A stretch of 26,632 nt of DNA from Cellvibrionales bacterium UBA1854 (GTDB lineage: Bacteria; Pseudomonadota; Gammaproteobacteria; Pseudomonadales; Porticoccaceae), in contig DDII01000074.1 in assembly GCA_002338445.1 (NCBI GenBank), positions 481 to 27,112 on the forward strand, read 5' to 3'. The notes beneath the pieces were generated by a model. It searched no databases. It saw only the letters and a list, made by a program, of their open reading frames with translations, and was not told the DNA's origin. How positions within the stretch are numbered: position 1 is the first letter of the stretch; the number at the start of each line of letters is the position of its first letter. Of this stretch, positions 16,140-24,665 are shown piece by piece. Position numbers and translations under genes: made by a program.

Positions 16140-18080
16140 TCAGGAGAACATCATCTTATTCAGCTGTTGGACAAACTGAGCAGGATTATCAAGTGGCCGT
16201 CCCGCGGACAATGCTGCTTGATCAAATAGCAAACCAGCGAGTATCTCAGCATCCTCAGTTCCATCCTCAGATTTTAATTTAACTACAAGAGGATGCTCTA
16301 TGTTAATCTCAAGAACAGGCTTGGTGTCGGGCACACTTTGCCCCGCGGCCTGCATTATTTTCCGCATTTGCTCCCCCATGTCATGCTCCCCCACTACAAG
16401 GCATGCAGGCGAGTCTGTTAGTCGCTGAGTAGTCCTGACGTCGTTCACTTTGTCGTCGAGAAGTTCCTTCACGCGATCACAAAGTTCTTTCTCAGTTTTA
16501 TTTTCACTTTCCTGGTCACTCTTTTCTTTGTCAGACTTTTTTGTCTTTGAGTCAGTAAGTTCCTGCAAATCTAACTCGCCTCGAGAAATATCCTGAAAAT
16601 TAAGGCCGTCAAACTCGGTGAGGTAACCCATCATCCATTCATCTATCCGATCCGTCATTAATAGAACTTCTATATCATGTTTTCGGAACGCTTCTAAGTA
16701 GGGGCTATTCGCTATAACCGAGTAACTTTCGCCCGTAAGATAATAAATTTTGTCTTGATGACCCTTTTTTCTGCCAACGTAGTCCATCAAGCTTACAGAA
16801 CAAGAATCTGAGTCGCTCTCAGAGCTCGTAAACCTTAACAGTTTCGCAATTTTTTCCCGATTAGCATGGTCTTCACTAGGGCCTTCCTTGAGAACGCTAC
16901 CGAATTGGCCCCAAAATGTCGTATATTTTTCGACGTCATTTGACGCAAGTTTTCCTAGCATATCAAGAACCCGCTTGGTTATCGCAGAGCGAATGTTGTC
17001 AACCACCGGCGTCTTTTGGAGCAGCTCTCGTGACACGTTTAACGGAAGGTCTGCACTGTCAATAACGCCTTTTACAAACCGCAGATACATCGGCATGAAT
17101 TGCTCAGCATCGTCCATAATAAAAGTACGTTTTATGTACAACTTTACGCCTCTTGCAGCATCTCTTTGATAGAGGTCCATCGGGGCCATGCTAGGTATGT
17201 ACAACAAACTCGTGTATTCATGCTTTCCTTCTACGCGATTGTGACTCCAATGAAGAGGAGGAGAGAAATCATGAGAGATGTGGCGGTAAAAGTCTTTATA
17301 TTCATCATCGGTTATCTCGCTTCGCGACCGAGTCCATAAAGCTTTTGCATCATTTATAGAGTCCCACTCAGGAGTTTTATCTGGATCTTCGACAACGATC
17401 TCATCTTCATCAGTTTCAGGTGCGGGAGGGTCTTTCTTTATCATTTGCACCGGAATGGCAATATGATCAGAGTACTTTTTAACGATACTTCGCAAACGCC
17501 AATCATTTGCGAACTCGTACTCGTCATCTTTAAGGTGCAACGTGACTCTGGTACCACGCTCTACCATATTAATTGGCTCAATCTGATAATCTGCCTCTGC
17601 TTCACATGTCCATCGCACCGCATCACTATCAGCACCTCCCGCTCGTCTTGTCTCAACAACAACTCTCTTTGCTACAATAAAAGAGGAGTAGAACCCAACT
17701 CCGAACTGACCAATCAGCTGAGCATCTTGCTGTTGATCACCAGTCAAGGACTGAAGAAATTCGCTGGTACCAGATTTGGCAATGGTCCCGAGGTTTTCTA
17801 TTACCTCGTCCTTTGACATTCCGATACCATTGTCCGAGACTGTTAGAGATTTATTTTCCTCATCTACCTCAATTCTGATTCTCAAATCACCGTCGCTATC
17901 ATACAGACTGGGATCTTCCAGCGCCTCAAAACGTAACTTGTCGGCGGCGTCGGAAGCATTTGAGATTAACTCTCTCAAGAATATTTCCTTGTTCGAATAG
18001 AGCGAGTGGATCATAAGGTGCAGAAGCTGCTTTGCTTCAGTTTGGAAAGCCCTGGTTTCTGCATGGTTCGAGGCTGACAT
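16140..18080 (-). CDS. htpG: Molecular chaperone HtpG (bacterial Hsp90)
   Basis: ATP-dependent homodimeric chaperone. The GHKL ATPase domain is clear at the N-terminus: ELISNASDAADKLRFEAL, SDNGIGMSKDEVI, GTSEFLQSL and GQFGVGFYSSFIVA. The middle domain contains LPLNVSRELLQ, with the arginine that contacts ATP, and ITKRVLDMLGKLA. The C-terminal dimerisation domain ends LDNPAQFVQQLNKMMF. 646 residues, a little over E. coli's 624; part of the excess is a lysine/glutamate-rich linker near residues 510-535. Upstream lies a good sigma-32 promoter match. GGGAG stands about 11 bases before the ATG. Confidence 0.98.
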   Translation of the reverse strand: MSASNHAETRAFQTEAKQLLHLMIHSLYSNKEIFLRELISNASDAADKLRFEALEDPSLYDSDGDLRIRIEVDEENKSLTVSDNGIGMSKDEVIENLGTIAKSGTSEFLQSLTGDQQQDAQLIGQFGVGFYSSFIVAKRVVVETRRAGGADSDAVRWTCEAEADYQIEPINMVERGTRVTLHLKDDEYEFANDWRLRSIVKKYSDHIAIPVQMIKKDPPAPETDEDEIVVEDPDKTPEWDSINDAKALWTRSRSEITDDEYKDFYRHISHDFSPPLHWSHNRVEGKHEYTSLLYIPSMAPMDLYQRDAARGVKLYIKRTFIMDDAEQFMPMYLRFVKGVIDSADLPLNVSRELLQKTPVVDNIRSAITKRVLDMLGKLASNDVEKYTTFWGQFGSVLKEGPSEDHANREKIAKLLRFTSSESDSDSCSVSLMDYVGRKKGHQDKIYYLTGESYSVIANSPYLEAFRKHDIEVLLMTDRIDEWMMGYLTEFDGLNFQDISRGELDLQELTDSKTKKSDKEKSDQESENKTEKELCDRVKELLDDKVNDVRTTQRLTDSPACLVVGEHDMGEQMRKIMQAAGQSVPDTKPVLEINIEHPLVVKLKSEDGTEDAEILAGLLFDQAALSAGRPLDNPAQFVQQLNKMMFS

Positions 18081-18117
18081 TGTTTTCGAATCTCCCTATC
18101 AATTTGATATCTTTTAG

Positions 18118-18146
18118 AGATGGGGACTTCAATAAAAATTTCAACC
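18118..18146 (-). promoter_or_regulatory. Sigma-32 (RpoH) heat-shock promoter of htpG
   Basis: On the minus strand GGTTGAAA (18146-18139) is followed after 13 bases by CCCCATCT (18125-18118). The RpoH consensus, as known from E. coli, is about CTTGAAA, a gap of 11-16, and CCCCATNT. The match is 6 of 7 at -35 and complete at -10. It lies about 38 bases before the htpG start codon, the expected position for a heat-shock chaperone. Confidence 0.8.
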
Positions 18147-19073
18147 TCATTGTCTACTTTATTGCTATCACACTAACATTACTTTGTTAGCAAGGGCGAA
18201 AATAATATTATTTTAGGTAAATAGTTTACTGATGCCGCATCCTACATGGCAGGAAAACCGTGCCTTGAGCTTGTAGTGACTCGAGCGTAAAAGTCTCTCT
18301 GTATCTTGGATTACCTAAATCACTAACAAACTGTGCAAAAAAACATCATGGCCTGCAGCACCCTCGAAGTGCCACCCGAGACAACACGGTCATCGGCCTT
18401 TTAAAGCCAAAAATAAGTCCCTCACACACCATCAAGCTTTAAGCCCGCTACGTTTTAAACCGGACCTGATAACCGCAGTTTTTTAGTTGGATCCAGCGGC
18501 TCCATCAAATCAGTTTCGACGGTAAGATCTCCTCAGTAAAATCCAGAGACTATCTCAATTTTATTCTTTGTAGTACTTAAAAAGTTTTTCGCTTCAGCGA
18601 TATCCAATAGCTCCAGCCGGAGGTCTCGAAGCACATTTTTATGAGCATGCTAGATTGCCAATTACAGTAACTCCAGAAACTTAACGAGCCGTCAAGACGT
18701 CGGAAATTCATACAATGTTATTTTAAAAAAAAAATCCGAGCTCGCCGAAATTTGTGGCTACCCTCCTTCCTGTGTAATGCTCAAAAAGAATAAAGAAGAC
18801 AAAAGAGCGCTTTTAATTCTGAAACCAGTGTTCTAACCAAGTTAAAAATTTCTAAGAAATAAACGCAGTCAAAATCTATGTCTTCACAACTCATCACAAT
18901 TCCTCTGGAGTACGCGATGGTGTTGTCTTACAGTGGGTCAAAAGATCACATTGTTTAACCTAAGGACCTGTGTCAGACTTAACTTGGGGGACACAAAAGC
19001 AAAAATTTTCAGTAATTTTTTAATCTAACCATCTGAGACAGTGACACAAGTTTGCGTATAAAAGGAATCTTCA
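18147..19073. other. Gene-free stretch between htpG and the isomerase gene
   Basis: About 930 bases with no frame of 60 codons or more on either strand and no tRNA- or rRNA-like sequence. Contents: a possible decayed minus-strand frame (18425-18649); a run of ten A (18725-18734); AAAAG-AGCG-CTTTT near 18801-18815, a weak hairpin; and TGTGTC (18969-18974) facing GACACA (18990-18995), a 6-bp inverted repeat with a second GACACA at 19043-19048. Just before the next gene TATAAA (19057-19062) overlaps the region of the Shine-Dalgarno sequence. This much non-coding DNA is uncommon in the rest of the window. Confidence 0.6.
18425..18649 (-). pseudogene. Possible decayed coding remnant, unidentified
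   Basis: One minus-strand frame gives 38, 25 and 10 sense codons separated by single stops (TGA 18535-18533, TAA 18457-18455). The peptides look protein-like, for example NVLRDLRLELLDIAEAKNFL and DLMEPLDPTKKLRLSGPV, and the same frame later reads ADDRVVSGGTSRVLQAMMFF near 18350-18390. I cannot assign a family. Chance is a serious alternative, since stretches of this length do occur in random sequence of this composition. Confidence 0.2.
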
Positions 19074-19745
19074 ATGATGAAAGAATTAGATTTTTATTTC
19101 GATGTAGGAAGCCCAACATCCTACCTCGCCTATCGGAAACTTCTTCAGATGCAGTCTAAATATAATTTCAATCTGATCTACATCCCAATACTTTTAGGCG
19201 GTATCTTTAAGTTAACAGGCAATCAGTCGCCTGCCGTCATCGCAGCAAAAGGAAAATATATGGAGCTATTCGATCTGCCCAGGTTTGCTAAGCTATACAA
19301 CGTTTCTTTTAAATCGAATCCTCACTTTCCCGTAAACACACTTACCTTGATGCGTGGGGCTATCGCTGCTCAAGAAATGACTTTTTTAAATAAATACCTT
19401 GATTGTGTTTTCGATGCTCTTTGGGTAAAACAACTGAATATGGGTCACCCAGAGATCTTGGCTGATGAATTAAAAAAAAATGAAATGGAATATAGTGTAG
19501 TAATTAAATTAGCTCAGAGCGAACAAATTAAGGCGAAACTCATAGAAAACACTCAACAAGCTGTTGATAGAGGCATATTCGGCGCGCCAACATTCTTTAT
19601 TGAAGGAGATATGTATTTTGGGCAGGATCGGTTGCATATAATCGAAACCCTTTTAATGAAAGATGGAAAGCAAACAGAAACTTTTATTAAACAATCAATA
19701 TCGACAGATTCAAAGCTCAGCCCTGACCTTATGAATGAGCTATAA
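19074..19745 (+). CDS. 2-hydroxychromene-2-carboxylate isomerase / DsbA-fold (GST kappa-like) protein
   Basis: Thioredoxin-fold protein of the DsbA/HCCA-isomerase/GST-kappa group. The N-terminal FYFDVGSPTSYLAYRKL has the serine used to bind glutathione in place of a CxxC pair. The C-terminal GIFGAPTFFIEGDMYFGQDRL is the cis-proline region and family end. Characterised members isomerise hydroxychromene carboxylates in naphthalene breakdown with glutathione; the substrate here is unknown. 223 residues, normal, with a polar tail of about 25. No signal peptide, so cytoplasmic. AGGAA lies six bases before the ATG. The quinoprotein gene follows after 41 bases on the same strand, suggesting an operon. 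Confidence 0.88.
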   Translation: MMKELDFYFDVGSPTSYLAYRKLLQMQSKYNFNLIYIPILLGGIFKLTGNQSPAVIAAKGKYMELFDLPRFAKLYNVSFKSNPHFPVNTLTLMRGAIAAQEMTFLNKYLDCVFDALWVKQLNMGHPEILADELKKNEMEYSVVIKLAQSEQIKAKLIENTQQAVDRGIFGAPTFFIEGDMYFGQDRLHIIETLLMKDGKQTETFIKQSISTDSKLSPDLMNEL

Positions 19746-19786
19746 AAAACAAAAATATAATCTCAAGGGAAATTGACGAAGATATT

Positions 19787-22012
19787 GTGTGCAAAGTGGC
19801 AGGTACTAAAAGAAAATATTTGTTAGCAGCGATCATCGCCATCTTAGGATTAGAGACAAACACGGCGAAAACCAAATCACTTAACGGAGAAGAAATAGCA
19901 AATCCCGGAGGAGAATGGTTGAGTTATGGTCGTGATTATACTGAGCAACGTTTCAGCCCACTCTCCAAAATCAATCACAATAATGTAAAAAACCTTACTC
20001 TAGAGTGGAGTTTTACTTTCGCGACAGCTCGAGGCATGCAGTCTACACCCTTAGTGCATGATGGTGTCATCTACGTCAGTACCGGTTGGAGCCACGTGTA
20101 CGCTCTGGATGCGATGACCGGAAAGCAGATCTGGCACTATGATGCAAAAGTTTCCAAAACTATTCTTGCAAAGACCTGTTGTGGACCCGTCAACCGTGGC
20201 GTAGGTCTTTGGCAGGGAAGTGTCACTGAACCTCTTCAAGTTTTTTTAGCCGCCCTCGATGGAAGGTTAATCGCCTTGGACGCAAAAACGGGTATGGAAA
20301 ATTGGTCAACGCAAACTACGCCAACAAATGGGAATTATAGTATAACTGGGGCCCCTAGGATTGCAAAAGGCTTAGTGTTTATCGGCAATAGCGGTGGGGA
20401 ATTGGGTGTTCGGGGCTTCATCTCTGCATATGACGTGTTGACAGGAGAAAAACGATGGCGGGTATATACCGTTCCACGCGATCCAAAAAAGCTCCAAGAG
20501 AGCCCTGCACTCTCCAAAGCCCTTGAAACGTGGAATGGTGATTACTGGCACACGCAGGGTGGCGGCGGCGGGACTATCTGGGATTCAATCGTATATGACC
20601 CAAAGTTTGATCTACTTTTTGTCGGCACTGGAAATGGCTCTCCATGGAATCGTAAGATTCGCAGTCCGGGTGGAGGAGATAATCTTTACCTAAGCTCTAT
20701 ACTGGCGCTAGATCCCGAAAACGGTGGGTATGTATGGCACTACCAAGTTACCCCAAAAGACAATTGGGATTATACAGCTACCCAACAATTGGTTCTTGCA
20801 CAACTCGAAATTGACGGATCCACTCGGGATGTGATTATGCAGGCACCAAAAAATGGTTTTTTCTATGTGCTAGATCGTGTCTCAGGCGAGCTTTTATCGG
20901 CAAATCCATACACGCATATAACTTGGGCAAGCCATGTTGATATGAAAACAGGGAGACCAGTAGAAACGAAGTATGCGAATTATCAAAAAAATGGTGGAAG
21001 TTATATATGGCCCTCACCTTTCGGAGCACACAACTGGCAGCCTATGTCCTTCAACCCAAACACGGGTCTCGTTTACATACCGGTGCAAAATATCCCTGGA
21101 TATTTCTCTGAAATAGACAAAGTGGAATATAAAATTAATCGCTGGAATACAGGCGTCGATCTAAACGAGGCAAGAGATGCAAAGAGTTGGGTCACAGCAA
21201 AAGCGTCAAGGGACGCTCTAGTTTATGGAGAGCTTGTTGCTTGGGACCCAGTCAAGGGCAGCAGTAAATGGCGAGTCAGGCTCCCAAAACCGTCAAATGG
21301 AGGAGTCCTCAGCACGGCAGGCGGTATCGTTTTTCAAGGCACGCACGAGGGGAAATTTGCCGCCTATGATGCGGACGATGGTGAGCATCTTTGGGAGTAC
21401 AAATCAGATAGCGCTATTTTAGCTGGACCAATTAGCTATGAGATAAATAACAATCAATATATCGCGGTTACCCAAGGAGGTGGTGGGACGGTAATGCTGA
21501 CTCTTGGAGAAGATCTAAAATATCAGCGAGTAAACCATAATAAACTTTTAGTGTTCAGACTGGGTAAGTCTAATCAAAGCCCAAAGCAATCTACTGAGAG
21601 CCTGGCGGCAATTTTGCCCCTGGAGGATGAATTAAGCGCAGATAAGAAAATCATCAGACATGGTGAAATGTTGTATGGTCGGAATTGTGCTAGTTGTCAT
21701 GGAATCAGTGCGAAAGGAAATGGCGTTTTACCAGACTTACGCTACATGGACAAGGAGACGCACAGTGGCTTTATGGCAATTGTTCTCGGGGGCACTAAAT
21801 CAGAGCATGGAATGTTGGGATACCATGACACGTTAACAGCTCTCGATGTAGAAAATATTCATCATTTTCTCAAAAAAAAACAGCAGGAATTACCTGACAG
21901 ATTAGAGATGTCTAATTTACAGAAGCTCGAGTACTGGGGAATATTTTGGTTGTCGAAGCTAGGAGAGAAGTTCCCCTTTATACTTAACTGGACCCGTGGT
22001 CTTATGATGTAA
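19787..22012 (+). CDS. PQQ-dependent quinohemoprotein alcohol dehydrogenase with C-terminal cytochrome c
   Basis: Periplasmic dehydrogenase that oxidises an alcohol with pyrroloquinoline quinone and passes electrons to its own heme c. Seen: a signal-like hydrophobic stretch (about 11-22), the opening GGEWLSYGRDYTEQRFSPL, the vicinal disulfide pair C131-C132 in KTCCGPVNRG, the catalytic aspartate in DNWDYTATQ (D328), and repeated tryptophan-docking propeller motifs such as ALDAMTGKQIW and AYDADDGEHLWEY. The residue two after D328 is Thr, not Asp, so a calcium rather than lanthanide enzyme is more likely. The heme motif is CASCH (634-638) with M676 a likely axial ligand. About 40 extra residues follow the cytochrome domain. 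The GTG start is uncertain: its Shine-Dalgarno sequence is far (AAGGGA, 16 bases). No PQQ synthesis gene is in the window. Confidence 0.92.
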   Translation: MCKVAGTKRKYLLAAIIAILGLETNTAKTKSLNGEEIANPGGEWLSYGRDYTEQRFSPLSKINHNNVKNLTLEWSFTFATARGMQSTPLVHDGVIYVSTGWSHVYALDAMTGKQIWHYDAKVSKTILAKTCCGPVNRGVGLWQGSVTEPLQVFLAALDGRLIALDAKTGMENWSTQTTPTNGNYSITGAPRIAKGLVFIGNSGGELGVRGFISAYDVLTGEKRWRVYTVPRDPKKLQESPALSKALETWNGDYWHTQGGGGGTIWDSIVYDPKFDLLFVGTGNGSPWNRKIRSPGGGDNLYLSSILALDPENGGYVWHYQVTPKDNWDYTATQQLVLAQLEIDGSTRDVIMQAPKNGFFYVLDRVSGELLSANPYTHITWASHVDMKTGRPVETKYANYQKNGGSYIWPSPFGAHNWQPMSFNPNTGLVYIPVQNIPGYFSEIDKVEYKINRWNTGVDLNEARDAKSWVTAKASRDALVYGELVAWDPVKGSSKWRVRLPKPSNGGVLSTAGGIVFQGTHEGKFAAYDADDGEHLWEYKSDSAILAGPISYEINNNQYIAVTQGGGGTVMLTLGEDLKYQRVNHNKLLVFRLGKSNQSPKQSTESLAAILPLEDELSADKKIIRHGEMLYGRNCASCHGISAKGNGVLPDLRYMDKETHSGFMAIVLGGTKSEHGMLGYHDTLTALDVENIHHFLKKKQQELPDRLEMSNLQKLEYWGIFWLSKLGEKFPFILNWTRGLMM

Positions 22013-22054
22013 CAATGGGCAGGATATTTGAGGTCCCAACAATGCCTGTAACCT

Positions 22055-22879
22055 TTAGGTGCCGGTATATTTTGCGGGCCGCTTCGACAAAAATGCGGCC
22101 ATAGATTCTTTTAAATCATTTGATTTCATACTTGTCATTAACGTGTACATCCCATTAAGCATGAGGCTTTGCTCTGTAGTCAGATTTTCACTTTGCTGAA
22201 GTATGAATTTAGTCCCCTTCACTGCTAGCGTTGAGTTTGATGCAATATCAGATGCAATCTCCATAGCGCCCTTGTATGCATCCTCAAAAGAACCATAGAC
22301 GTCATTCACAAGTCCAATCTTTTCTGCTCGTTTTGAGCCAATATCCTTTCCTGTATATGCTAGTTCCGCCACATGGCCCGCATTTAAAATGTGAGGGAGA
22401 CGTTGAAGTGTTCCAACATCCGCCACTAGGCCAATTCTCGTCTCTCGCACACTGAAATTAGCGTCTGAGCTGCAAAGTCTGATGTCACACGCGCTGATTA
22501 GATCGATACCGGCTCCAAGACAGTGTCCATGCACGACAGCAATCACAGGTAACGGACACTCGGCGATCGATGAAATCGCTCGCTGAAAACGACGGGCGCC
22601 TTCTAATTGGTTTAAATTCGAAACCGCTTCGGACGGCGCCTCACTCGAAGTCTTAATGGCCATTAAGCCGTCAAAAAGATCGATACCCACGCAAAAATGT
22701 TTACCCCTCCCCGCGATTATTATCGCCTTCGTAGTGCCATCCCGAGAGAGTGAATCAAGGGCACCAGGTATTATACTCCAGAGTTCAGCAGACAATGCAT
22801 TATATTTATCTGGACGATTCAGCCATATCGTGCCCACATCACCCGACTTTTCAATAGACAGCAGTTCAGGAGGGGACAT
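22055..22879 (-). CDS. Enoyl-CoA hydratase/isomerase family, dienoyl-CoA isomerase-like
   Basis: Crotonase-fold enzyme acting on acyl-CoA thioesters. Seen: the oxyanion-hole region GRGKHFCVGIDLFDG, VHGHCLGAGIDLISACDIRLC, and FSVRETRIGLVADVGTLQRLP. The last piece and the aspartate in GIDL, the glutamate in VRET and the aspartate in VADVG match the three acidic residues used by delta(3,5)-delta(2,4)-dienoyl-CoA isomerase (ECH1), rather than the glutamate pair of ordinary enoyl-CoA hydratase. 274 residues. It would help break down unsaturated fatty acids with odd-position double bonds. It converges with the quinoprotein gene, separated by 42 bases with no clear terminator. Confidence 0.88.
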   Translation of the reverse strand: MSPPELLSIEKSGDVGTIWLNRPDKYNALSAELWSIIPGALDSLSRDGTTKAIIIAGRGKHFCVGIDLFDGLMAIKTSSEAPSEAVSNLNQLEGARRFQRAISSIAECPLPVIAVVHGHCLGAGIDLISACDIRLCSSDANFSVRETRIGLVADVGTLQRLPHILNAGHVAELAYTGKDIGSKRAEKIGLVNDVYGSFEDAYKGAMEIASDIASNSTLAVKGTKFILQQSENLTTEQSLMLNGMYTLMTSMKSNDLKESMAAFLSKRPAKYTGT

Positions 22880-23071
22880 TGGTTACCCCTTCTGAAAAGC
22901 TGTGATTACTTTTACCAAAATTACTAAAGAAAATGTTTTCAACATCTAACGTTTTCATCATATTTTTTGCCAAATTTGAGTACTTACACTGTTGGGCCTT
23001 TAGAACAAAAGACGCCAGCAGGAACTAGATAAGGTTACTGAACATCAGCATCCATAAAAACTTATTTTTAT

Positions 23072-23440
23072 TTAGAGCTGAGGTTCCGAAATCAAAATAT
23101 CGATCACGCGTCCTCGCAGAGCTCTTTTTTGACGGGCTAAGTTCTCATGCATGTTTTTTTCATGACCCTCGAAATACAGCAGGTTTTGCAACGCCTCATC
23201 CAAATCACTTTCATCCAGCCAGTCTTGAATCTCTAGGATTTCATCATCGGTAATGTCTAAATAATTCTGATCCTCACCAGTAAATAACGACTTCCAATGT
23301 TCACAGGGATCCATATATGCACCAGCTGGGCAATCACATTTTATCCTTAAAGCCTTACCGATCCGTGAAATCTTCACAGTCACCGGCGTGGGGCCGGCAC
23401 CTTGGACTCGAAAAACTTTAACCTTATTAATTTCGGACAT
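23072..23440 (-). CDS. Small protein with SWIM-type zinc finger
   Basis: 122 residues. A SWIM motif, CxC-x8-CxH, is complete at C35, C37, C46 and H48 (KCDCPAGAYMDPCEHW). SWIM domains bind zinc and are usually parts of larger DNA- or protein-binding proteins such as helicases, transposases or Sws1. The segment after it (about 55-90) is acidic, with EILEIQDWLDESDLDEAL likely helical, and the end is basic (RQKRALRGRVIDILI). No membrane segment or signal. AAGGA is nine bases before the ATG. Neighbours are unrelated and well spaced, so it is probably transcribed alone. Function unknown. Confidence 0.75.
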   Translation of the reverse strand: MSEINKVKVFRVQGAGPTPVTVKISRIGKALRIKCDCPAGAYMDPCEHWKSLFTGEDQNYLDITDDEILEIQDWLDESDLDEALQNLLYFEGHEKNMHENLARQKRALRGRVIDILISEPQL

Positions 23441-23598
23441 TGAGCTTTTCCTTTTGTGTTTTATCCTACTTTATATTAGGGGCTAAAATGTCGATAAGTC
23501 AGCCTAATGAACTTGCGCCAGTCACTAGTTTAACAGCTTTGCGCCCAATGGAAAGACAGCCTTCAAAAGGGCGTTCCTCGCACAAAAATAGAATGGGA

Positions 23599-23991
23599 TC
23601 AATCACTCTTTACTAATAGGCAATTACCCTCCCATTTTTTATGAGGTCTATTATCCACAAACAATTCGGTCTCCACCGCGAGTGTATCCCTCTGGACCTG
23701 AGTAGTATTCTTATATATCTTTCCATCACTCCCTGGGCCCTCGATGTGCTCCATCATGATTACTGTCGGCGAAAGCACAATATCCCGGTAATCTCGTCCT
23801 TGCATAGCTGCCTTTGCAAACTCCATATCAATACTGAGTTTAAAAGACTGTTTTTCGTCGATGGACGGATCCCCGGTGACACCATAGTCCTCAGCGTCAA
23901 ATGATCTCTCTGTGGTACACTTGAGCTCAACAGCATTTAAATAACCACAAGGCCAAACTAAAGTGAGTAGTACTAGCCAAAAACGAAACAT
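23599..23991 (-). CDS. Small secreted protein of unknown function
   Basis: 130 residues with a good signal peptide (FRFWLVLLTLVWPCGYLNA, cleavage after A20 likely). The mature part has two cysteines, C25 and C124, near its ends and could form one disulfide. The composition is acidic and soluble, with beta-like stretches such as SFKLSIDMEF and DTLAVETELFVDN. An AAGGAG Shine-Dalgarno sequence eight bases before the ATG strongly supports it as a real gene. I do not recognise a family. Gaps of about 160-190 bases on both sides suggest it is transcribed by itself. Confidence 0.7.
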   Translation of the reverse strand: MFRFWLVLLTLVWPCGYLNAVELKCTTERSFDAEDYGVTGDPSIDEKQSFKLSIDMEFAKAAMQGRDYRDIVLSPTVIMMEHIEGPGSDGKIYKNTTQVQRDTLAVETELFVDNRPHKKWEGNCLLVKSD

Positions 23992-24178
23992 GACAGTTTC
24001 TCCTTACTAACGTCGGTTAAAACACACAAGTAAGTAATACCGAAATTACGAGTTTACGATGTTTCTCACGGATATTCCATGGTACACATGAGAGATAAAC
24101 GCGATTTTATTTTGAAGACATTGATAAAAGACGTACTCTGAGCATACCACCCAGGTAGTTTGTGTCATAGATTCATTT

Positions 24179-24640
24179 TTAAAGTACCACTAGATTTAGG
24201 TTTGCTCGTTGGTAGAGGGGGTGAATAGGATTACCTCGCAAAGTTATCCCAAGGCAATACAACGGCCTGATAAACCGCAATACCTCTAACGATCGATCAA
24301 GATACTCGCCACCGTTTCCCCATGCAGCTAATGTAACTTTATGCTTTCGGAAAGCAAGTTCCAGCCATCCATCATTTTGAGGGCCGATGGGATCATCCAT
24401 TTTTCTTAACTCTAGGGGATCCCTTGCCACAGCTGCAAATAAATTAACAATACAGAGTTGGCCAAAACCCCACTTCCTCGCATAGCTAATGCATTTTCTG
24501 GTGGTTGCATCATCCACTCGCTCATCAGCAGTTGAAGGATTCAACCCAAACACCAAAATCGATGGTAATTGCCTATCCCAAGTTCGCCACAGACTATATC
24601 TGTAGCGTCTACAATGGGAAAAAGTTGCGGTTCTATCCAT
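24179..24640 (-). CDS. DUF1643 family protein
   Basis: 153 residues. The core LVFGLNPSTADERVDDATTRKC, WGFGQLCIVNLFAAVARDPLEL and DPIGPQND are typical of DUF1643 as I know it, a widely scattered family without an established activity. No signal peptide or membrane segment. There is no clear Shine-Dalgarno sequence before the ATG. It lies 25 bases downstream of the nitronate monooxygenase-like gene on the same strand and is probably co-transcribed with it. DUF1643 genes often sit in accessory regions, which together with the mixed neighbours hints at acquired genes here. Confidence 0.85.
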   Translation of the reverse strand: MDRTATFSHCRRYRYSLWRTWDRQLPSILVFGLNPSTADERVDDATTRKCISYARKWGFGQLCIVNLFAAVARDPLELRKMDDPIGPQNDGWLELAFRKHKVTLAAWGNGGEYLDRSLEVLRFIRPLYCLGITLRGNPIHPLYQRANLNLVVL

Positions 24641-24665
24641 TAGTCACAAATGGTTTATGAATGAG

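Noticed and set aside
22013..22054. Bidirectional terminator between the quinoprotein and crotonase genes
   Set aside because: Only a short imperfect GGGCA/TGCCT pairing is present and no T-run follows it.
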